DNA of 64,000 bases from Candidatus Chlorohelix allophototropha (lineage in GTDB: Bacteria; Chloroflexota; Chloroflexia; Chloroheliales; Chloroheliaceae): the NCBI RefSeq assembly GCF_030389965.1, contig NZ_CP128399.1:1726934-1790933 (forward strand), written 5' to 3'. A program made the translations under genes and the position numbers. The notes beneath the pieces are model-generated. The model had not been told where the DNA came from, searched no databases, and was given only the letters and a program-made list of their open reading frames with translations. Positions 26,952 to 36,565 of this stretch are shown here, in pieces; the first letter of the stretch is position 1; each line of letters starts with the position of its first letter.

Positions 26952-27263
26952 ATGCAAGATATACTCAAAACCATAGAAGAATGGCGCGAAGCGGGCGAAG
27001 ATATTGCCCTCGCTACAGTGGTTAAAACCACCGGACCAGCGCCGCGCTTTGAAGGCTCAAAAATGGCGATCACCCGCAGCGGCAAGCTAGTTGGTTCGGT
27101 TAGCGGCGGTTGCGTGGAAGGGGCAGTTTTTGAAGAAGCTCAGAAAGTGCTGAAATCCCGCAAACCGAAATTGCTGAAGTACGGTATTAGTAAGGAAACG
27201 GCGTGGGATGTAGGGCTTGCCTGTGGCGGTGGAATTGAAGTTTATCTTACACCGCTGGAGTAA
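26952..27263 (+). CDS. XdhC/CoxF family protein, N-terminal-domain half
   Basis: A 103-residue stand-alone XdhC_CoxI domain: LATVVKTTGPAPRFEGSKMA, GKLVGSVSGGCVEGAV (the family's Cys-containing turn) and GLACGGGIEVYLTP. XdhC proteins bring sulfurated molybdenum cofactor to xanthine-dehydrogenase or CO-dehydrogenase-like enzymes. Usually this domain is fused to a Rossmann domain; here the Rossmann half is the next gene, six bases away. No molybdenum hydroxylase is in the window. Confidence 0.88.
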   Translation: MQDILKTIEEWREAGEDIALATVVKTTGPAPRFEGSKMAITRSGKLVGSVSGGCVEGAVFEEAQKVLKSRKPKLLKYGISKETAWDVGLACGGGIEVYLTPLE

Positions 27264-27268
27264 ACGCA

Positions 27269-28006
27269 ATGTCTTTCTATCAGAAAATACGTGACCATAT
27301 TCAGCGTGAGGAAATGGTCAGCCGCGCTACGGTGGTACATGCTCCCGATGGAACAAATATCGGGGCGGAAATGTTGGTTTATCCTGACGGTGTAACCGAC
27401 GGTTCGCTTGGTAATGCCCTCCTTGATGCCGAAACGATTAAAAACGCGGTCCCCCTGATGCAGCGCACTGGCTCGAAAACTTTCCCGATTACTACAGATT
27501 TGGGCGACTTTGAAGTATTTGTCGATGTTTTCCCACCTCCGCCTACTTTGCTGGTTTTTGGGGCGGTACATATCTCCATTCCGTTGGTAAAAATGGCTAA
27601 AGAACTCGGTTTTCGGGTAAAAGTTATTGACGGACGCGAGAAGTTTCTGACCAAAGAGCGTTTCCCCGAAGCAGATGAGCTTATCTTTGCATGGCCCGAT
27701 GAAGCGGTCGAGCAACTCAAGATTGACCACAACACCTATATTGTAATCCTGAGCCATGACGAAAAGTTTGACGAACCGGCACTTCAATCTACCTTGCCCA
27801 GTCAGGCGCGTTATATCGGGGCTATCGGCAGTCGTACCACCGTTGCCAAGCGGGTTGATAGGCTCAAAAAGTTGGGTATTACCGAGGAGCAGATGTCCAA
27901 AATCCACGGACCAGTGGGCATTGAAATCGGTGCCAAAGAGCCAGCCGAAATTGCAGTCAGTATTTTAGCCGAGATTATCGGCGTTAAGTACGGGGTGGTT
28001 AAATAA
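27269..28006 (+). CDS. XdhC/CoxF family protein, Rossmann-domain half
   Basis: A 245-residue partner of the preceding gene. Residues 1-75 resemble a second, worn XdhC_CoxI domain; residues about 90-240 are the XdhC Rossmann domain: PPTLLVFGAVHISIPLVKMA, VIDGREKFLTKERFPEAD, ILSHDEKFDEPAL and ARYIGAIGSRTT, with GPVGIEIGAKEPAEIAVSILAEI at the end. It should act in the maturation of a molybdenum hydroxylase encoded elsewhere. In AIGSRTT the family motif is intact; in GAVH the usual GGGH loop is altered. Confidence 0.87.
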   Translation: MSFYQKIRDHIQREEMVSRATVVHAPDGTNIGAEMLVYPDGVTDGSLGNALLDAETIKNAVPLMQRTGSKTFPITTDLGDFEVFVDVFPPPPTLLVFGAVHISIPLVKMAKELGFRVKVIDGREKFLTKERFPEADELIFAWPDEAVEQLKIDHNTYIVILSHDEKFDEPALQSTLPSQARYIGAIGSRTTVAKRVDRLKKLGITEEQMSKIHGPVGIEIGAKEPAEIAVSILAEIIGVKYGVVK

Positions 28007-28078
28007 ACGCTTTGGATTGAAGTGGATTACGAGCTTAAAAAGGGGCAGGGTTTAACTGAACCTTTTTGGAGGAAATTT

Positions 28079-28414
28079 CTATAGACCGAGCAACGCTTCG
28101 GCTTCGGTCTCGAAAATGGTGAATACTTTATCCAGCGCCATCAGTTCAAAAATCGAGCGAGGACCGGGTTGTAAGCCTATCAAACGCAAATCGCCACCCT
28201 TTGCTCGTAATTGCTTCATTCCGCCCACTAACACTGCTACGCCGGTGCTATTAATAAAGTTCACTCGATGTAAATCTACCAACAGGCTATTAACACCCCG
28301 TTCGCTTTGTTGCTCAAGCGCCTTTGCCAGTTGGTCTGCGCCTTCTTCATCCAACCGCCCCTGCAAAGAAATAATCCCAATTCTTATAATTATTTCGCGC
28401 TGTTCAATGTACAC
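28079..28414 (-). CDS. STAS-domain anti-sigma-factor antagonist-like protein
   Basis: A 111-residue single STAS domain. ISLQGRLDEEGADQLAKAL is the first strand-helix unit and LLVDLHRVNFINSTGVAVLV carries the Ser that such antagonists phosphorylate (S in FINSTG). Start is GTG at 28414, three bases after the stop of the upstream gene, so the two are coupled. A kinase or anti-sigma partner is not in the window. Confidence 0.88.
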   Translation of the reverse strand: MYIEQREIIIRIGIISLQGRLDEEGADQLAKALEQQSERGVNSLLVDLHRVNFINSTGVAVLVGGMKQLRAKGGDLRLIGLQPGPRSIFELMALDKVFTIFETEAEALLGL

Positions 28415-28417
28415 GCA

Positions 28418-29353
28418 TTATCTCAACTTCAATTCGCGCTTGCGAAGGTCATCCACGCGCTGTTTGACGGCGTTGATATAGCCGTTCACATCGTTATTAT
28501 CTTCTTGGGGAGCATATACCGGAATGATTTGGTCAAGCGTCCGCGCCCCATTGTCTCTGTATTGTTTTAGGAGACGCGCCCAATCGACCACTCCTTCAGC
28601 CCAGTTTGCATATAGCCGAAACGAGCCGTTTGTGCTAGTCTGATAACAATTATAACCGGGAGTACAACGGATATTGCCCACCGAACGGGTTATTGCTGCC
28701 ACACCTTGATTACCGCCAGAAGATTCGTGTTCAAAAAAAGCCAGCATTAACGCCGGGTCGCAACCTTCTTTCAGGCAGGCATCATACATCTGATCTGCTT
28801 CAGATAATGCAGGGCTGTTCATTTCTTTGAGAAACGCTTTGAAATTTGTACGGGTAACGGTGGGGTCAGCGATAGGGTTATAGCTTCCGGTCGAAACAAT
28901 AGTTACATCCCCAACTCCAGCGATGCTGACATTACTTTCGTTGCTGGTATAGGGACGCAAAAGCATATACAATGCCAACAATCCGATAATAAATCCTATC
29001 AGTAAAGCAAGGCTAGCGAGAATGCCCCGTTCTTGTTTGCTTCCATACGATAAGGTTGCCAGCACTGTTAAATATTGACGTTGCTGCTGCTGGATAAGTT
29101 GCTGGTAAGCCTCTTCAAGGTTAACAACTCGCATCGGTTGTGAAGGTAAATTTAAAACGCGAGTTTTTACTAACGCCGAACCCTGAATCGCTACTCCGTA
29201 AGGGCTACCAACCTCATCGAACCAGATTACTTCTCCACGCCGGGAAATGGCAAAACACGAAAAAAGCCCTTCCCGGCGGTCGCCCTTTTCCAGTTCTTGC
29301 AGGATGTGGAGCGCCTTCTCATATTCATTATTGGGAATCGGACGTTGCAACAT
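28418..29353 (-). CDS. Membrane-anchored glucosaminidase/muramidase-like protein
   Basis: A 311-residue protein: a cytoplasmic N-terminal region (1 to about 105), one membrane helix (about 112-133) and an outward domain. The outer domain resembles the glucosaminidase/lysozyme-like fold: MLAFFEHESSGGNQGVA with a candidate catalytic Glu, SVGNIRCTPGYNCYQTSTNG and FRLYANWAEGVVDWARLL, with YINAVKQRVDDLR at the end. The family call comes from motifs, not alignment. It is likely to cut or bind peptidoglycan. Its N-terminal domain is unrecognised, and it is coupled to a STAS protein. Confidence 0.65.
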   Translation of the reverse strand: MLQRPIPNNEYEKALHILQELEKGDRREGLFSCFAISRRGEVIWFDEVGSPYGVAIQGSALVKTRVLNLPSQPMRVVNLEEAYQQLIQQQQRQYLTVLATLSYGSKQERGILASLALLIGFIIGLLALYMLLRPYTSNESNVSIAGVGDVTIVSTGSYNPIADPTVTRTNFKAFLKEMNSPALSEADQMYDACLKEGCDPALMLAFFEHESSGGNQGVAAITRSVGNIRCTPGYNCYQTSTNGSFRLYANWAEGVVDWARLLKQYRDNGARTLDQIIPVYAPQEDNNDVNGYINAVKQRVDDLRKRELKLR

Positions 29354-29414
29354 TTTGGCTGATACGCAGTTCAGGACACGCCTATACGTGTCCGGTATTA
29401 TTTATAAAATCTGG

Positions 29415-30869
29415 TTATTGGGCAAAAGCCGGAGGTACAGGAATTTGACCGGAGTTAGTGCCTTCCGAAAAGTGCTTACGCCAATACCGATAATACCATT
29501 GCAATTCTAGCTCATCGAAAATCTGGTAAATATCTGCTCCAGATGAGGGCATATATTCGTTCCCATGCACATGGGGGAATACGGTTTTTGCCAGATACGC
29601 GCCGAACAGCGCTTTTTCTTTGGGGCTAATTGTGCTAAGGAAATCTCCTCCGGTTACAATATGCGACACTGGCGCATTAATTGTTCGGATTTGCTGGGTT
29701 GCAGCGCTATTTAGCATGGTGGGCTGTTTGCCCTGCGCTAATTGGTTCTGTTCATCAACGATACCTAGCGCGGAAAGTTCCAACGGGCGGGTCAGATATT
29801 TTGGCGCATCCGGTTCGGTAATATCTACAAAGCGGGGTTTGCCGTAAGTCTCTAAATTATAGCTAATCATCTCGGCAATCGCGCTAGGCGGCAGTTTCCA
29901 CAACAACTGGTTTTCGTCCTGTTCAGATTGTGGCTTCTTAACCGTTCTATCAATGCGGTTTCCTGCTGGTAAACTGCGAGTGGTGTTTGAGGCACGATAC
30001 CGATTTTGCAACAGCGCCATATGTACATCCGGCGGTAACACTGCAAAAGTATTGCCACTGAAATCATAAGCCCATGCATCACCACCCAAATCAGGTGGTA
30101 CAAGTTCAGGATGATTCTGTGAAATAAGGTTAATTACTGAATCGTGTATTGGTACAAAGCGTTGCGGGTTAACTGAAAGTTGCTTCCACACTTTCGCGGT
30201 TTTCGAACGCGCACTATCTCCTGCGTCTATTAGCATTTCCTCGGCGATAGCGTGTAGCCGTTCTTCTACCTCACGCCGAATCTCTTCACTAGTGCTGGTG
30301 CGCATCACCGAAGCACAGCGCAATAAAGTAAGGAAGTTGAGTATCGAAAGAAGCAAAATAGTCAGCCCAGTTACCTGATCGCGTGCAAGGTAGTGCAAGG
30401 CTGAGTCGAGGTTGGTTTGTTCGGTAACACTCAGAAATAGCAGCATGAAGTCAATTGCAATAGATGGTAGCAACGTAACCAGCATTATCCACCACCAGAT
30501 TGAACCCTTCATAAGTCTCACTTTGAGGCGATCGGGATGGCGTAACCACACTACCTGAGCCATTTCAGCTATAATCAAGCCTTGAATGACAATAGCAATA
30601 ACAATCACTCCGATTGTGCCGATTATCTGCAAAAATTGATCACCTTTTAGCAGACTATCAAAAATCGGGATGTTGCGCAGACCTTTCATAGCAATGAACA
30701 CTGCTACGAAAGCCTGATATGCCAAAGATAGAAGAAGAACAAGGCTAAAATTAAGTCCGAGTTTATGAGTATACATCCACAGCCCTCGACGTACCGCACC
30801 CATATCGGAGGCTGGACGATCATCCACATCTTTAGGTACGTAGGCTATTACTCGCTGCTCGTTATTCAT
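29415..30869 (-). CDS. Polytopic membrane protein with large cytoplasmic tail, function unknown
   Basis: A 484-residue protein with four to five hydrophobic segments in residues about 38-190, then a soluble tail of almost 300 residues. The tail is Pro- and Gln-rich and contains RYWRKHFSEGTNSGQ near the end. No family recognised. It lies 60 bases upstream of the muramidase-like gene on the same strand and may form a three-gene unit with it and the STAS gene. Confidence 0.6.
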   Translation of the reverse strand: MNNEQRVIAYVPKDVDDRPASDMGAVRRGLWMYTHKLGLNFSLVLLLSLAYQAFVAVFIAMKGLRNIPIFDSLLKGDQFLQIIGTIGVIVIAIVIQGLIIAEMAQVVWLRHPDRLKVRLMKGSIWWWIMLVTLLPSIAIDFMLLFLSVTEQTNLDSALHYLARDQVTGLTILLLSILNFLTLLRCASVMRTSTSEEIRREVEERLHAIAEEMLIDAGDSARSKTAKVWKQLSVNPQRFVPIHDSVINLISQNHPELVPPDLGGDAWAYDFSGNTFAVLPPDVHMALLQNRYRASNTTRSLPAGNRIDRTVKKPQSEQDENQLLWKLPPSAIAEMISYNLETYGKPRFVDITEPDAPKYLTRPLELSALGIVDEQNQLAQGKQPTMLNSAATQQIRTINAPVSHIVTGGDFLSTISPKEKALFGAYLAKTVFPHVHGNEYMPSSGADIYQIFDELELQWYYRYWRKHFSEGTNSGQIPVPPAFAQ

Positions 30870-31026
30870 TTGCTACCTTCTTAAAAACGCTATCTAGAAA
30901 AGGGTACACTTCGGATTTTAGAAATGCTATACATAACTTAACAAAATTATATCAAACAAAGAATCTTATGACAAGTAAACTTTACTCCCATTTTTATATT
31001 TTAATATATGGAAGGAAAATTCATTC

Positions 31027-31665
31027 GTGGGAATTTATATTACCTTATGTGGCAACATCGGCGTTGGCAAAACCACCCTTGCTAAAATAATCGCTACCCG
31101 CTGGCGTTGGAAATTATACGAAGAAACGGTTCAAGATCATCCTTATCTGGCAGATTATTATGCTGATCGAACTCGCTGGGCGTTGGTTTCGCAACTAGTT
31201 TTTCTTGAGCGTACCTTTCGCCAGCAAATTGAGATTACCCGCGGAGATTCTAATGCGGTGCAGGAGCGCAGCGCCGCTGAAAACTTGAAGGTATTCGCTC
31301 ATAGCCTTAACTCGCAAGGCATTTTGCCAGATCGAGAATTTGCTACCCTCAATGACTTTTACACTATGCTGGAAGGGTTGGTACGCCCTGCCAATTTGTT
31401 GGTATATCTACGCGCCAATGAAGCCACTTTGATGCAGCGTATTGCCAAACGTGGTCGCTCATTTGAAGCTTCCGGGGTTGATCACGTTTACCTTGCTTCA
31501 CTGAACGAAAGTTACGAACGCTTTTATAATGAATACCATGTTGGTCCCAAAATAGAAATTGATATGAACCGCTATGATGTGGAGACGCAACCAGACGATG
31601 CTAATGAAGTTCTCTGGAAAATATCGGAGGCATGCGGTTACGACCCAACGCTGGTATTATTTTAG
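31027..31665 (+). CDS. Deoxynucleoside kinase-like protein
   Basis: A 212-residue P-loop kinase of the dNK/dGK type: Walker A LCGNIGVGKTTLAK at the start, an EERS-like motif (VQERSAAENLKVFA, about residue 80) that holds the substrate, and the lid RIAKRGRSFEASGVDHVYLASL. It probably salvages deoxynucleosides. Start is GTG at 31027 with GGAAGGA upstream. It stands alone. Confidence 0.88.
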   Translation: MGIYITLCGNIGVGKTTLAKIIATRWRWKLYEETVQDHPYLADYYADRTRWALVSQLVFLERTFRQQIEITRGDSNAVQERSAAENLKVFAHSLNSQGILPDREFATLNDFYTMLEGLVRPANLLVYLRANEATLMQRIAKRGRSFEASGVDHVYLASLNESYERFYNEYHVGPKIEIDMNRYDVETQPDDANEVLWKISEACGYDPTLVLF

Positions 31666-32526
31666 TACAAGCGTTCGTATTTGTAAAGAGGTTATTTCAA
31701 ATCTATGGCGTTTCTATGCTAACAAAGTAGTTAGGGAATAGAAAAGAAAAAAGCATCTTAAGGAATTAGTATAATCTCCTTCTGGAATAAGAATTATATT
31801 TGCTTTGAATAAACATAGAATATAAATCCTACCGAATCCCTTTTTCTTTTTATAGTATGCGCAAACTGCACAAACTCCGGCATTTATTACTGCTAGAATA
31901 TTTATAGATTTTAAACTTGAAAGAGAAAACTATTAAAATAATATTAAAATCTCGCTGGTTAGCTTAATCTTAGAGGCTAATTTTGTAGTATCTTTCTTCT
32001 TTGGTATTAGGTTTTTTGAATATTAGTAGTGCGGTACAACCAATGTTTGTACTGCACCTGTATACCAGAGAATATTGGAAATGCAATTACACTAATGATT
32101 AGTGCACAAAAACAATTTTGGTCACTAGTTCTCCTGATAAATCCAATAGCTAGCTTCGGATAGCCACATGCAAAAGGTTAAATGAGCAAAATCCGCATAG
32201 GAATGGCGGTATAGCCGAAGATATCGATGCTTAATTTAAGCTGTTGTCTCAAAACCCTCTGCTACTTATAGTTTGATAATAAATAATCAGTTGCCGTAAC
32301 ACCATATAAAACCTTATTTAAGGACAAAGCGTATGCTTAATTGATTCGCATTTCAACTGAAGCTTGCTCGTAATTTTAAATTAGGGTTAGGTTTTATTTT
32401 TAAAATAAAATGATCAAATGTTACAAATGTACCATGTAATTATACTGACAATTACTAAACAATAATGCTATAATTAGTTGCATAATAAAAAAATGAGGGT
32501 ATCTTTAAATAGGGAATAGTCTCACT
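31666..32526. other. AT-rich intergenic region before the PAS hybrid kinase
   Basis: No coding frame is visible on either strand. The only element I can support is the promoter near its right end (32445-32474). An AT-only imperfect palindrome around 32390-32413 is too low in information to name. Confidence 0.5.
32445..32474 (+). promoter_or_regulatory. Promoter of the hybrid histidine kinase gene
   Basis: CTGACA (32445-32450), 18 bases, then an extended -10 TGCTATAAT ending at 32474, about 50 bases upstream of the ATG at 32527. Confidence 0.55.
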
Positions 32527-35500
32527 ATGGATTCGCTGAGAATCAATCAATTAGCTACTATTCTGGATAGAGTCAAAGGCACTTTCTTTGCCCTTGATAC
32601 TCGCGATGAGTTTGTTTTCGTAAATCAAAATGCCGCGAATCTATTCAGACGAACTACAGTTGATTTAATTGGGAAAAATATTTGGCAAGAACTCCCCGAA
32701 TTACAACATCTGAAATTTCATCCCTATTATCGGCAGGCAGTATTTGGGCAAAAGGAACTTTTTTTTGAAGAATTTTATCCTTCTCTCAATTTTTGGTTCG
32801 AAGTAAGGATTTCCCCCTCCCCTGAAGGCACACTGGTTTATTTGCAGGATATTACTGAATATAAACTTGCTCAGCTAAAATTAAAAGATGTCTTACAATA
32901 TCCCTCTTTTAATGATGCGCAAGCAAAAAATACAAATTATCATTTAGAACCTGATTTTTATCAAAATCTAGTGTCTATTATTGCACGTAACATGGCTGAG
33001 GGGGTAATGTTAGTTCGCCATGCAGACTCAAAAATACTTTATGCCAATCCCAGATTTGAGCAAATGTTTGGTTATGGTACTGGTGAACTAATCGGGCAAT
33101 CGACAACTATTCTTAATTATGGTGATGAGAATACTGACGCTGCTCAAGTTGACAGCGAGATACGATCTTCCATACAACAAGAAGAAGTAACAACATTCGA
33201 AGTACATAATGTCAAAAAAGACGGCTCAACATTCTGGTCAAAAGCAACGATTTCGCTATACGAACATCTAGAATATGGTCTTATTGGAATTGCAGTTCAC
33301 GAAGATATAACCGAGCAAAAAAAGGCGGAACAAGCGCTGCGCGAAAATGAAGAACGTTATCGTTTGCTGGCAGATACATCACTTGACCTGATTTTTACCA
33401 ACACCGTGGACGGCACCATCACTTACCTATCGCCAAGTTGTAAAAGCCTATTGGGTTATGAACCGGAAGAATTGCTTGGTAAGTCCAGTTTTATTCTTTT
33501 TCACCCTGATGATATTAAATTGATAATGGAAAAGATAAAACAAACTACACCTGAATCCAACACAATTCAAGTTACATATAGATGTCGGCGGAAAGATGGG
33601 AGTTATATCTGGGTAGAAACATACACTCGTTCTGTTTATGATCCGGTTACAGGTAAACCGCTCTTCGCCTCTGGGGTAGCAAGGGACATAACCGAGCGAA
33701 AAAAGGCTGAACTAGCTTTGCTTGAGAGTGAAGCTCGCTATCGGACTCTGGCTAAAAACTTCCCGAATGGCGCAGTATTACTGTTTGATAAAGATTTGCG
33801 CTATACCATTGCTGAGGGCAAAGGACTCGAAGTAATAGGTCTCACCGGTAAGCAGTTGGTAGGAAAAACTATTTACGAAATATTAACAGCTAAAACTGTT
33901 GCTTGTTTGGAAACGCCCTATCGTGCAGCACTTGCGGGTAATGAAACCATCTTCGAGATGCCCTATACCGATGAACTGCTATATCAAGTTTATGTATTGC
34001 CTGTACGTAATGAGAATAATGAAATTACAGGTGGTATGGTTGTAACACAGGATATAACCGAACAAAGACAAATGCAAAATGCACTAGCTGCCGAAACCGA
34101 GCGATTGGCTATAACCTTACGCTCGATTGGAGATGGCGTTGTCGTAACTGATAACGCCGGAAACATCGTTCTTTTTAACCGGGCAGCGGCGGAATTAACC
34201 GGATGGTCAATCCAGAATGCCACGGGAAAGCAAGCCGAACAAGTGCTGCATTTGCAGGATAGTAGGAAAGATTCTAGCCGTGTATATCCGATTGTCGATA
34301 TTCTTGAAGGTAACCGTGTTAACGAAATAACAGGCGATATTGTGCTTCTAACTCTCCAAAAGCAGAAGCGGAATATTTCTTTTACCGGAACGCCCCTATA
34401 TAACAAAGAAAGTAAGTTGATAGGCGCGGTTTTAACTTTTCTGGATGTCACTGAAAAGATTTATCAGATGGACGAAAGAATGAAAATCCGGAATCTAGAA
34501 TCGCTCGGAACGTTAGCGGGTGGGCTTGCGCATAATTTCAATAATGTTTTAACGGCTATAATGGGCAACATTTCACTGGTAAAGCTAAATTTGGCTGATG
34601 GCGATGAAAACCAGGAATATTTGGAAGCGGCTGAAAAAGCCACTTTTCGCGCCAAAGATTTGGCACAGCAACTCCTTACTTTTGCTAAAGGTGGCTCTCC
34701 TATCAAGGAAAAGACGATCATAAAGGTTCTATTGGAAGATACAGTTCCTTATATGTTGCGTAACACCGGGATCAGATGTGAGTTTAATTTTGATGCCAAT
34801 ACATGGTCTGTAGTTATTGATCAAGCGCAGATAACTCAGGCTGTCCAAAGCTTGGTTCAAAACGCCATTGACTCTATGCCACATGGCGGTCTATTGCAAA
34901 TTGCGACTACTAACGTTAGCGTGGATTCTGAACAACAACCAATGCTAAAAGTCGGTAATTATGTGCTTTTAACTATTACCGATCAAGGTTCTGGCATTAA
35001 ACCTGAAGAGTTGCCTAAAATTTTCGACCCTTACTACACCACCAAGTTTTTTGGTAAGGGATTGGGCTTGCCTATTTGCTATTCGATTATTAAAAAACAT
35101 GAGGGGCATATTTCTATAGAAAGTGAACTTGGTAAAGGCACTCGAATTAATATTTATCTTCCAGCCGCCCTTGAACCAATCAATCGTAAAGCTAATAAAG
35201 AAGATATTTCTCGAACTGGCTTAGGACGGATTCTTATAGTGGATGATGAAGTGATGGTGAGTGAAATGCTAGCCAAAATTTTACAGAAATTAGGCTACCA
35301 AACCTATAAAACGACCTCAGGCGAGGAAGCACTCGAAACATATCGACTTGCCCACGAAGATAATTTTCATTTTAATGCAGTAATTGCGGATTTAAGTATA
35401 AAAAATGGTATGGGAGCTAGAGAACTTATCCCAAAATTGCTACAACTTGATCCAAAAGCAAAAGTAATTGTTTCTAGCGGTTACTTGAACGATCCTGTAA

Positions 35501-35604
35501 TGACCAATTATCGGGATTATGGCTTTGCCGGTTGTATAAACAAGCCCTTTTCAATCGAGATGCTTGATCGGATATTACGAGAAATCACTCAACGTTGGTT
35601 CTAA
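32527..35604 (+). CDS. Multi-PAS hybrid histidine kinase with receiver domain
   Basis: A 1025-residue soluble sensor kinase. Five PAS-type domains are recognisable from their starts and PAC ends (YLQDITEYK, VHEDITEQKKAE, VARDITERKKAEL, VTQDITEQRQMQN, FLDVTEKI). Then a HisKA-type H box SLGTLAGGLAHNFNN with His669, a HATPase domain (QNAIDSMPHGG; ITDQGSGIKPEELPKIFDPY) and a receiver domain with Asp906, Asp907, Asp955 and CINKPFS. The kinase resembles the PAS/H-box group common in soil and aquatic bacteria; the signal is unknown and no partner regulator flanks it. Confidence 0.92.
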   Translation: MDSLRINQLATILDRVKGTFFALDTRDEFVFVNQNAANLFRRTTVDLIGKNIWQELPELQHLKFHPYYRQAVFGQKELFFEEFYPSLNFWFEVRISPSPEGTLVYLQDITEYKLAQLKLKDVLQYPSFNDAQAKNTNYHLEPDFYQNLVSIIARNMAEGVMLVRHADSKILYANPRFEQMFGYGTGELIGQSTTILNYGDENTDAAQVDSEIRSSIQQEEVTTFEVHNVKKDGSTFWSKATISLYEHLEYGLIGIAVHEDITEQKKAEQALRENEERYRLLADTSLDLIFTNTVDGTITYLSPSCKSLLGYEPEELLGKSSFILFHPDDIKLIMEKIKQTTPESNTIQVTYRCRRKDGSYIWVETYTRSVYDPVTGKPLFASGVARDITERKKAELALLESEARYRTLAKNFPNGAVLLFDKDLRYTIAEGKGLEVIGLTGKQLVGKTIYEILTAKTVACLETPYRAALAGNETIFEMPYTDELLYQVYVLPVRNENNEITGGMVVTQDITEQRQMQNALAAETERLAITLRSIGDGVVVTDNAGNIVLFNRAAAELTGWSIQNATGKQAEQVLHLQDSRKDSSRVYPIVDILEGNRVNEITGDIVLLTLQKQKRNISFTGTPLYNKESKLIGAVLTFLDVTEKIYQMDERMKIRNLESLGTLAGGLAHNFNNVLTAIMGNISLVKLNLADGDENQEYLEAAEKATFRAKDLAQQLLTFAKGGSPIKEKTIIKVLLEDTVPYMLRNTGIRCEFNFDANTWSVVIDQAQITQAVQSLVQNAIDSMPHGGLLQIATTNVSVDSEQQPMLKVGNYVLLTITDQGSGIKPEELPKIFDPYYTTKFFGKGLGLPICYSIIKKHEGHISIESELGKGTRINIYLPAALEPINRKANKEDISRTGLGRILIVDDEVMVSEMLAKILQKLGYQTYKTTSGEEALETYRLAHEDNFHFNAVIADLSIKNGMGARELIPKLLQLDPKAKVIVSSGYLNDPVMTNYRDYGFAGCINKPFSIEMLDRILREITQRWF

Positions 35605-35698
35605 AGATTAAATTGTTATACACGCTTAATAGTTTTCTGTAAAAGCCGGAGCATATGCACAAGTTCAAAAGTAACCTGCGCGTTGCTCCGGTTCGTAA

Positions 35699-36295
35699 CT
35701 AATAGGCTATTCCCACCGTTTCGCCAAGATAAAAATCTTGCTTAAGCTGTGCAATCATAAACCTAGCAACATCTTCCTTTGAGATATTTGTAGCCCCTAA
35801 CGGCAATGAACCCATCGCTACCCGAAAGGGCTGATCTCCAGGATCATCCGTTATTTGTGGTGGACAAACTGCCACCCACTCCAACCCACTCTTTTTCAAT
35901 ATTTCCAACTGGCGGGCATGTTCTTCGGTGATATTTTTAAATATCGGTGGATAAGTCGGATAAAAGAGCCAGCCCGATAATAGACAAACTATTCGTTTTA
36001 CCCTATGTGCTTGCATTGCCTCGACAATATTGCGAGTACCATTGGATAAAACAGTAGTAGGGCTTAAATCCAGACCAGTTCCAAGGGTGCAAAACACAAC
36101 ATCTTGCCCGGAAATAGCGGTTTGTACTGCTACTTTATCCAACACATCACCTTGTATCACCTTCAGATTGGAGGTAATTATATTGATTTTTGAAACATCT
36201 CGAACCAGCGCAGTTACTTGATGTCCCTGTGATAGTGTTTTGCTAAGAAGCGCATTGCCGGTTTTACCGGTGGCGCCGAATATAACTATTCGCAT
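35699..36295 (-). CDS. NAD(P)-binding NmrA/SDR-like protein
   Basis: A 198-residue Rossmann-fold protein. It opens with MRIVIFGATGKTGNALLSKT (GxxGxxG nucleotide motif), with VTALVRDVSKI and IQGDVLDKVAVQTAISGQDVVFCTLGTGL, typical of NAD(P)H-binding proteins of the BLVRB/NmrA type. No tyrosine-lysine pair of classical SDR enzymes is visible. Role unknown; a stand-alone gene convergent with the hybrid kinase. Confidence 0.8.
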   Translation of the reverse strand: MRIVIFGATGKTGNALLSKTLSQGHQVTALVRDVSKINIITSNLKVIQGDVLDKVAVQTAISGQDVVFCTLGTGLDLSPTTVLSNGTRNIVEAMQAHRVKRIVCLLSGWLFYPTYPPIFKNITEEHARQLEILKKSGLEWVAVCPPQITDDPGDQPFRVAMGSLPLGATNISKEDVARFMIAQLKQDFYLGETVGIAY

Positions 36296-36565
36296 TTTTA
36301 TCCCAAATAATTAATAAAATTGAATCAACCAAGACGTTGCGAATTATACTTGATTAAGGTTCAATTATCTACTTACCTCCCATTACAAAGAAATCTGACT
36401 CAGCCTTTCCTTGCTTAGAACTGCACAAATCTACTTTACTTGACAGAAAATAAGGGTTTCATATGATTAAGGAGAATACCGTGCAAATTTTAATTGAAGC
36501 TCTTTTTGTATAAGTAGCCGAGTAAAACCTGAAATCAGCTTTGACACTACCAGAGGATATAATTT

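Noticed and set aside
32390-32413. Palindrome TTTTATTTT-T-AAAATAAAA as an operator
   Set aside because: It is made of A and T only in an AT-rich gap, so the symmetry is expected by chance.
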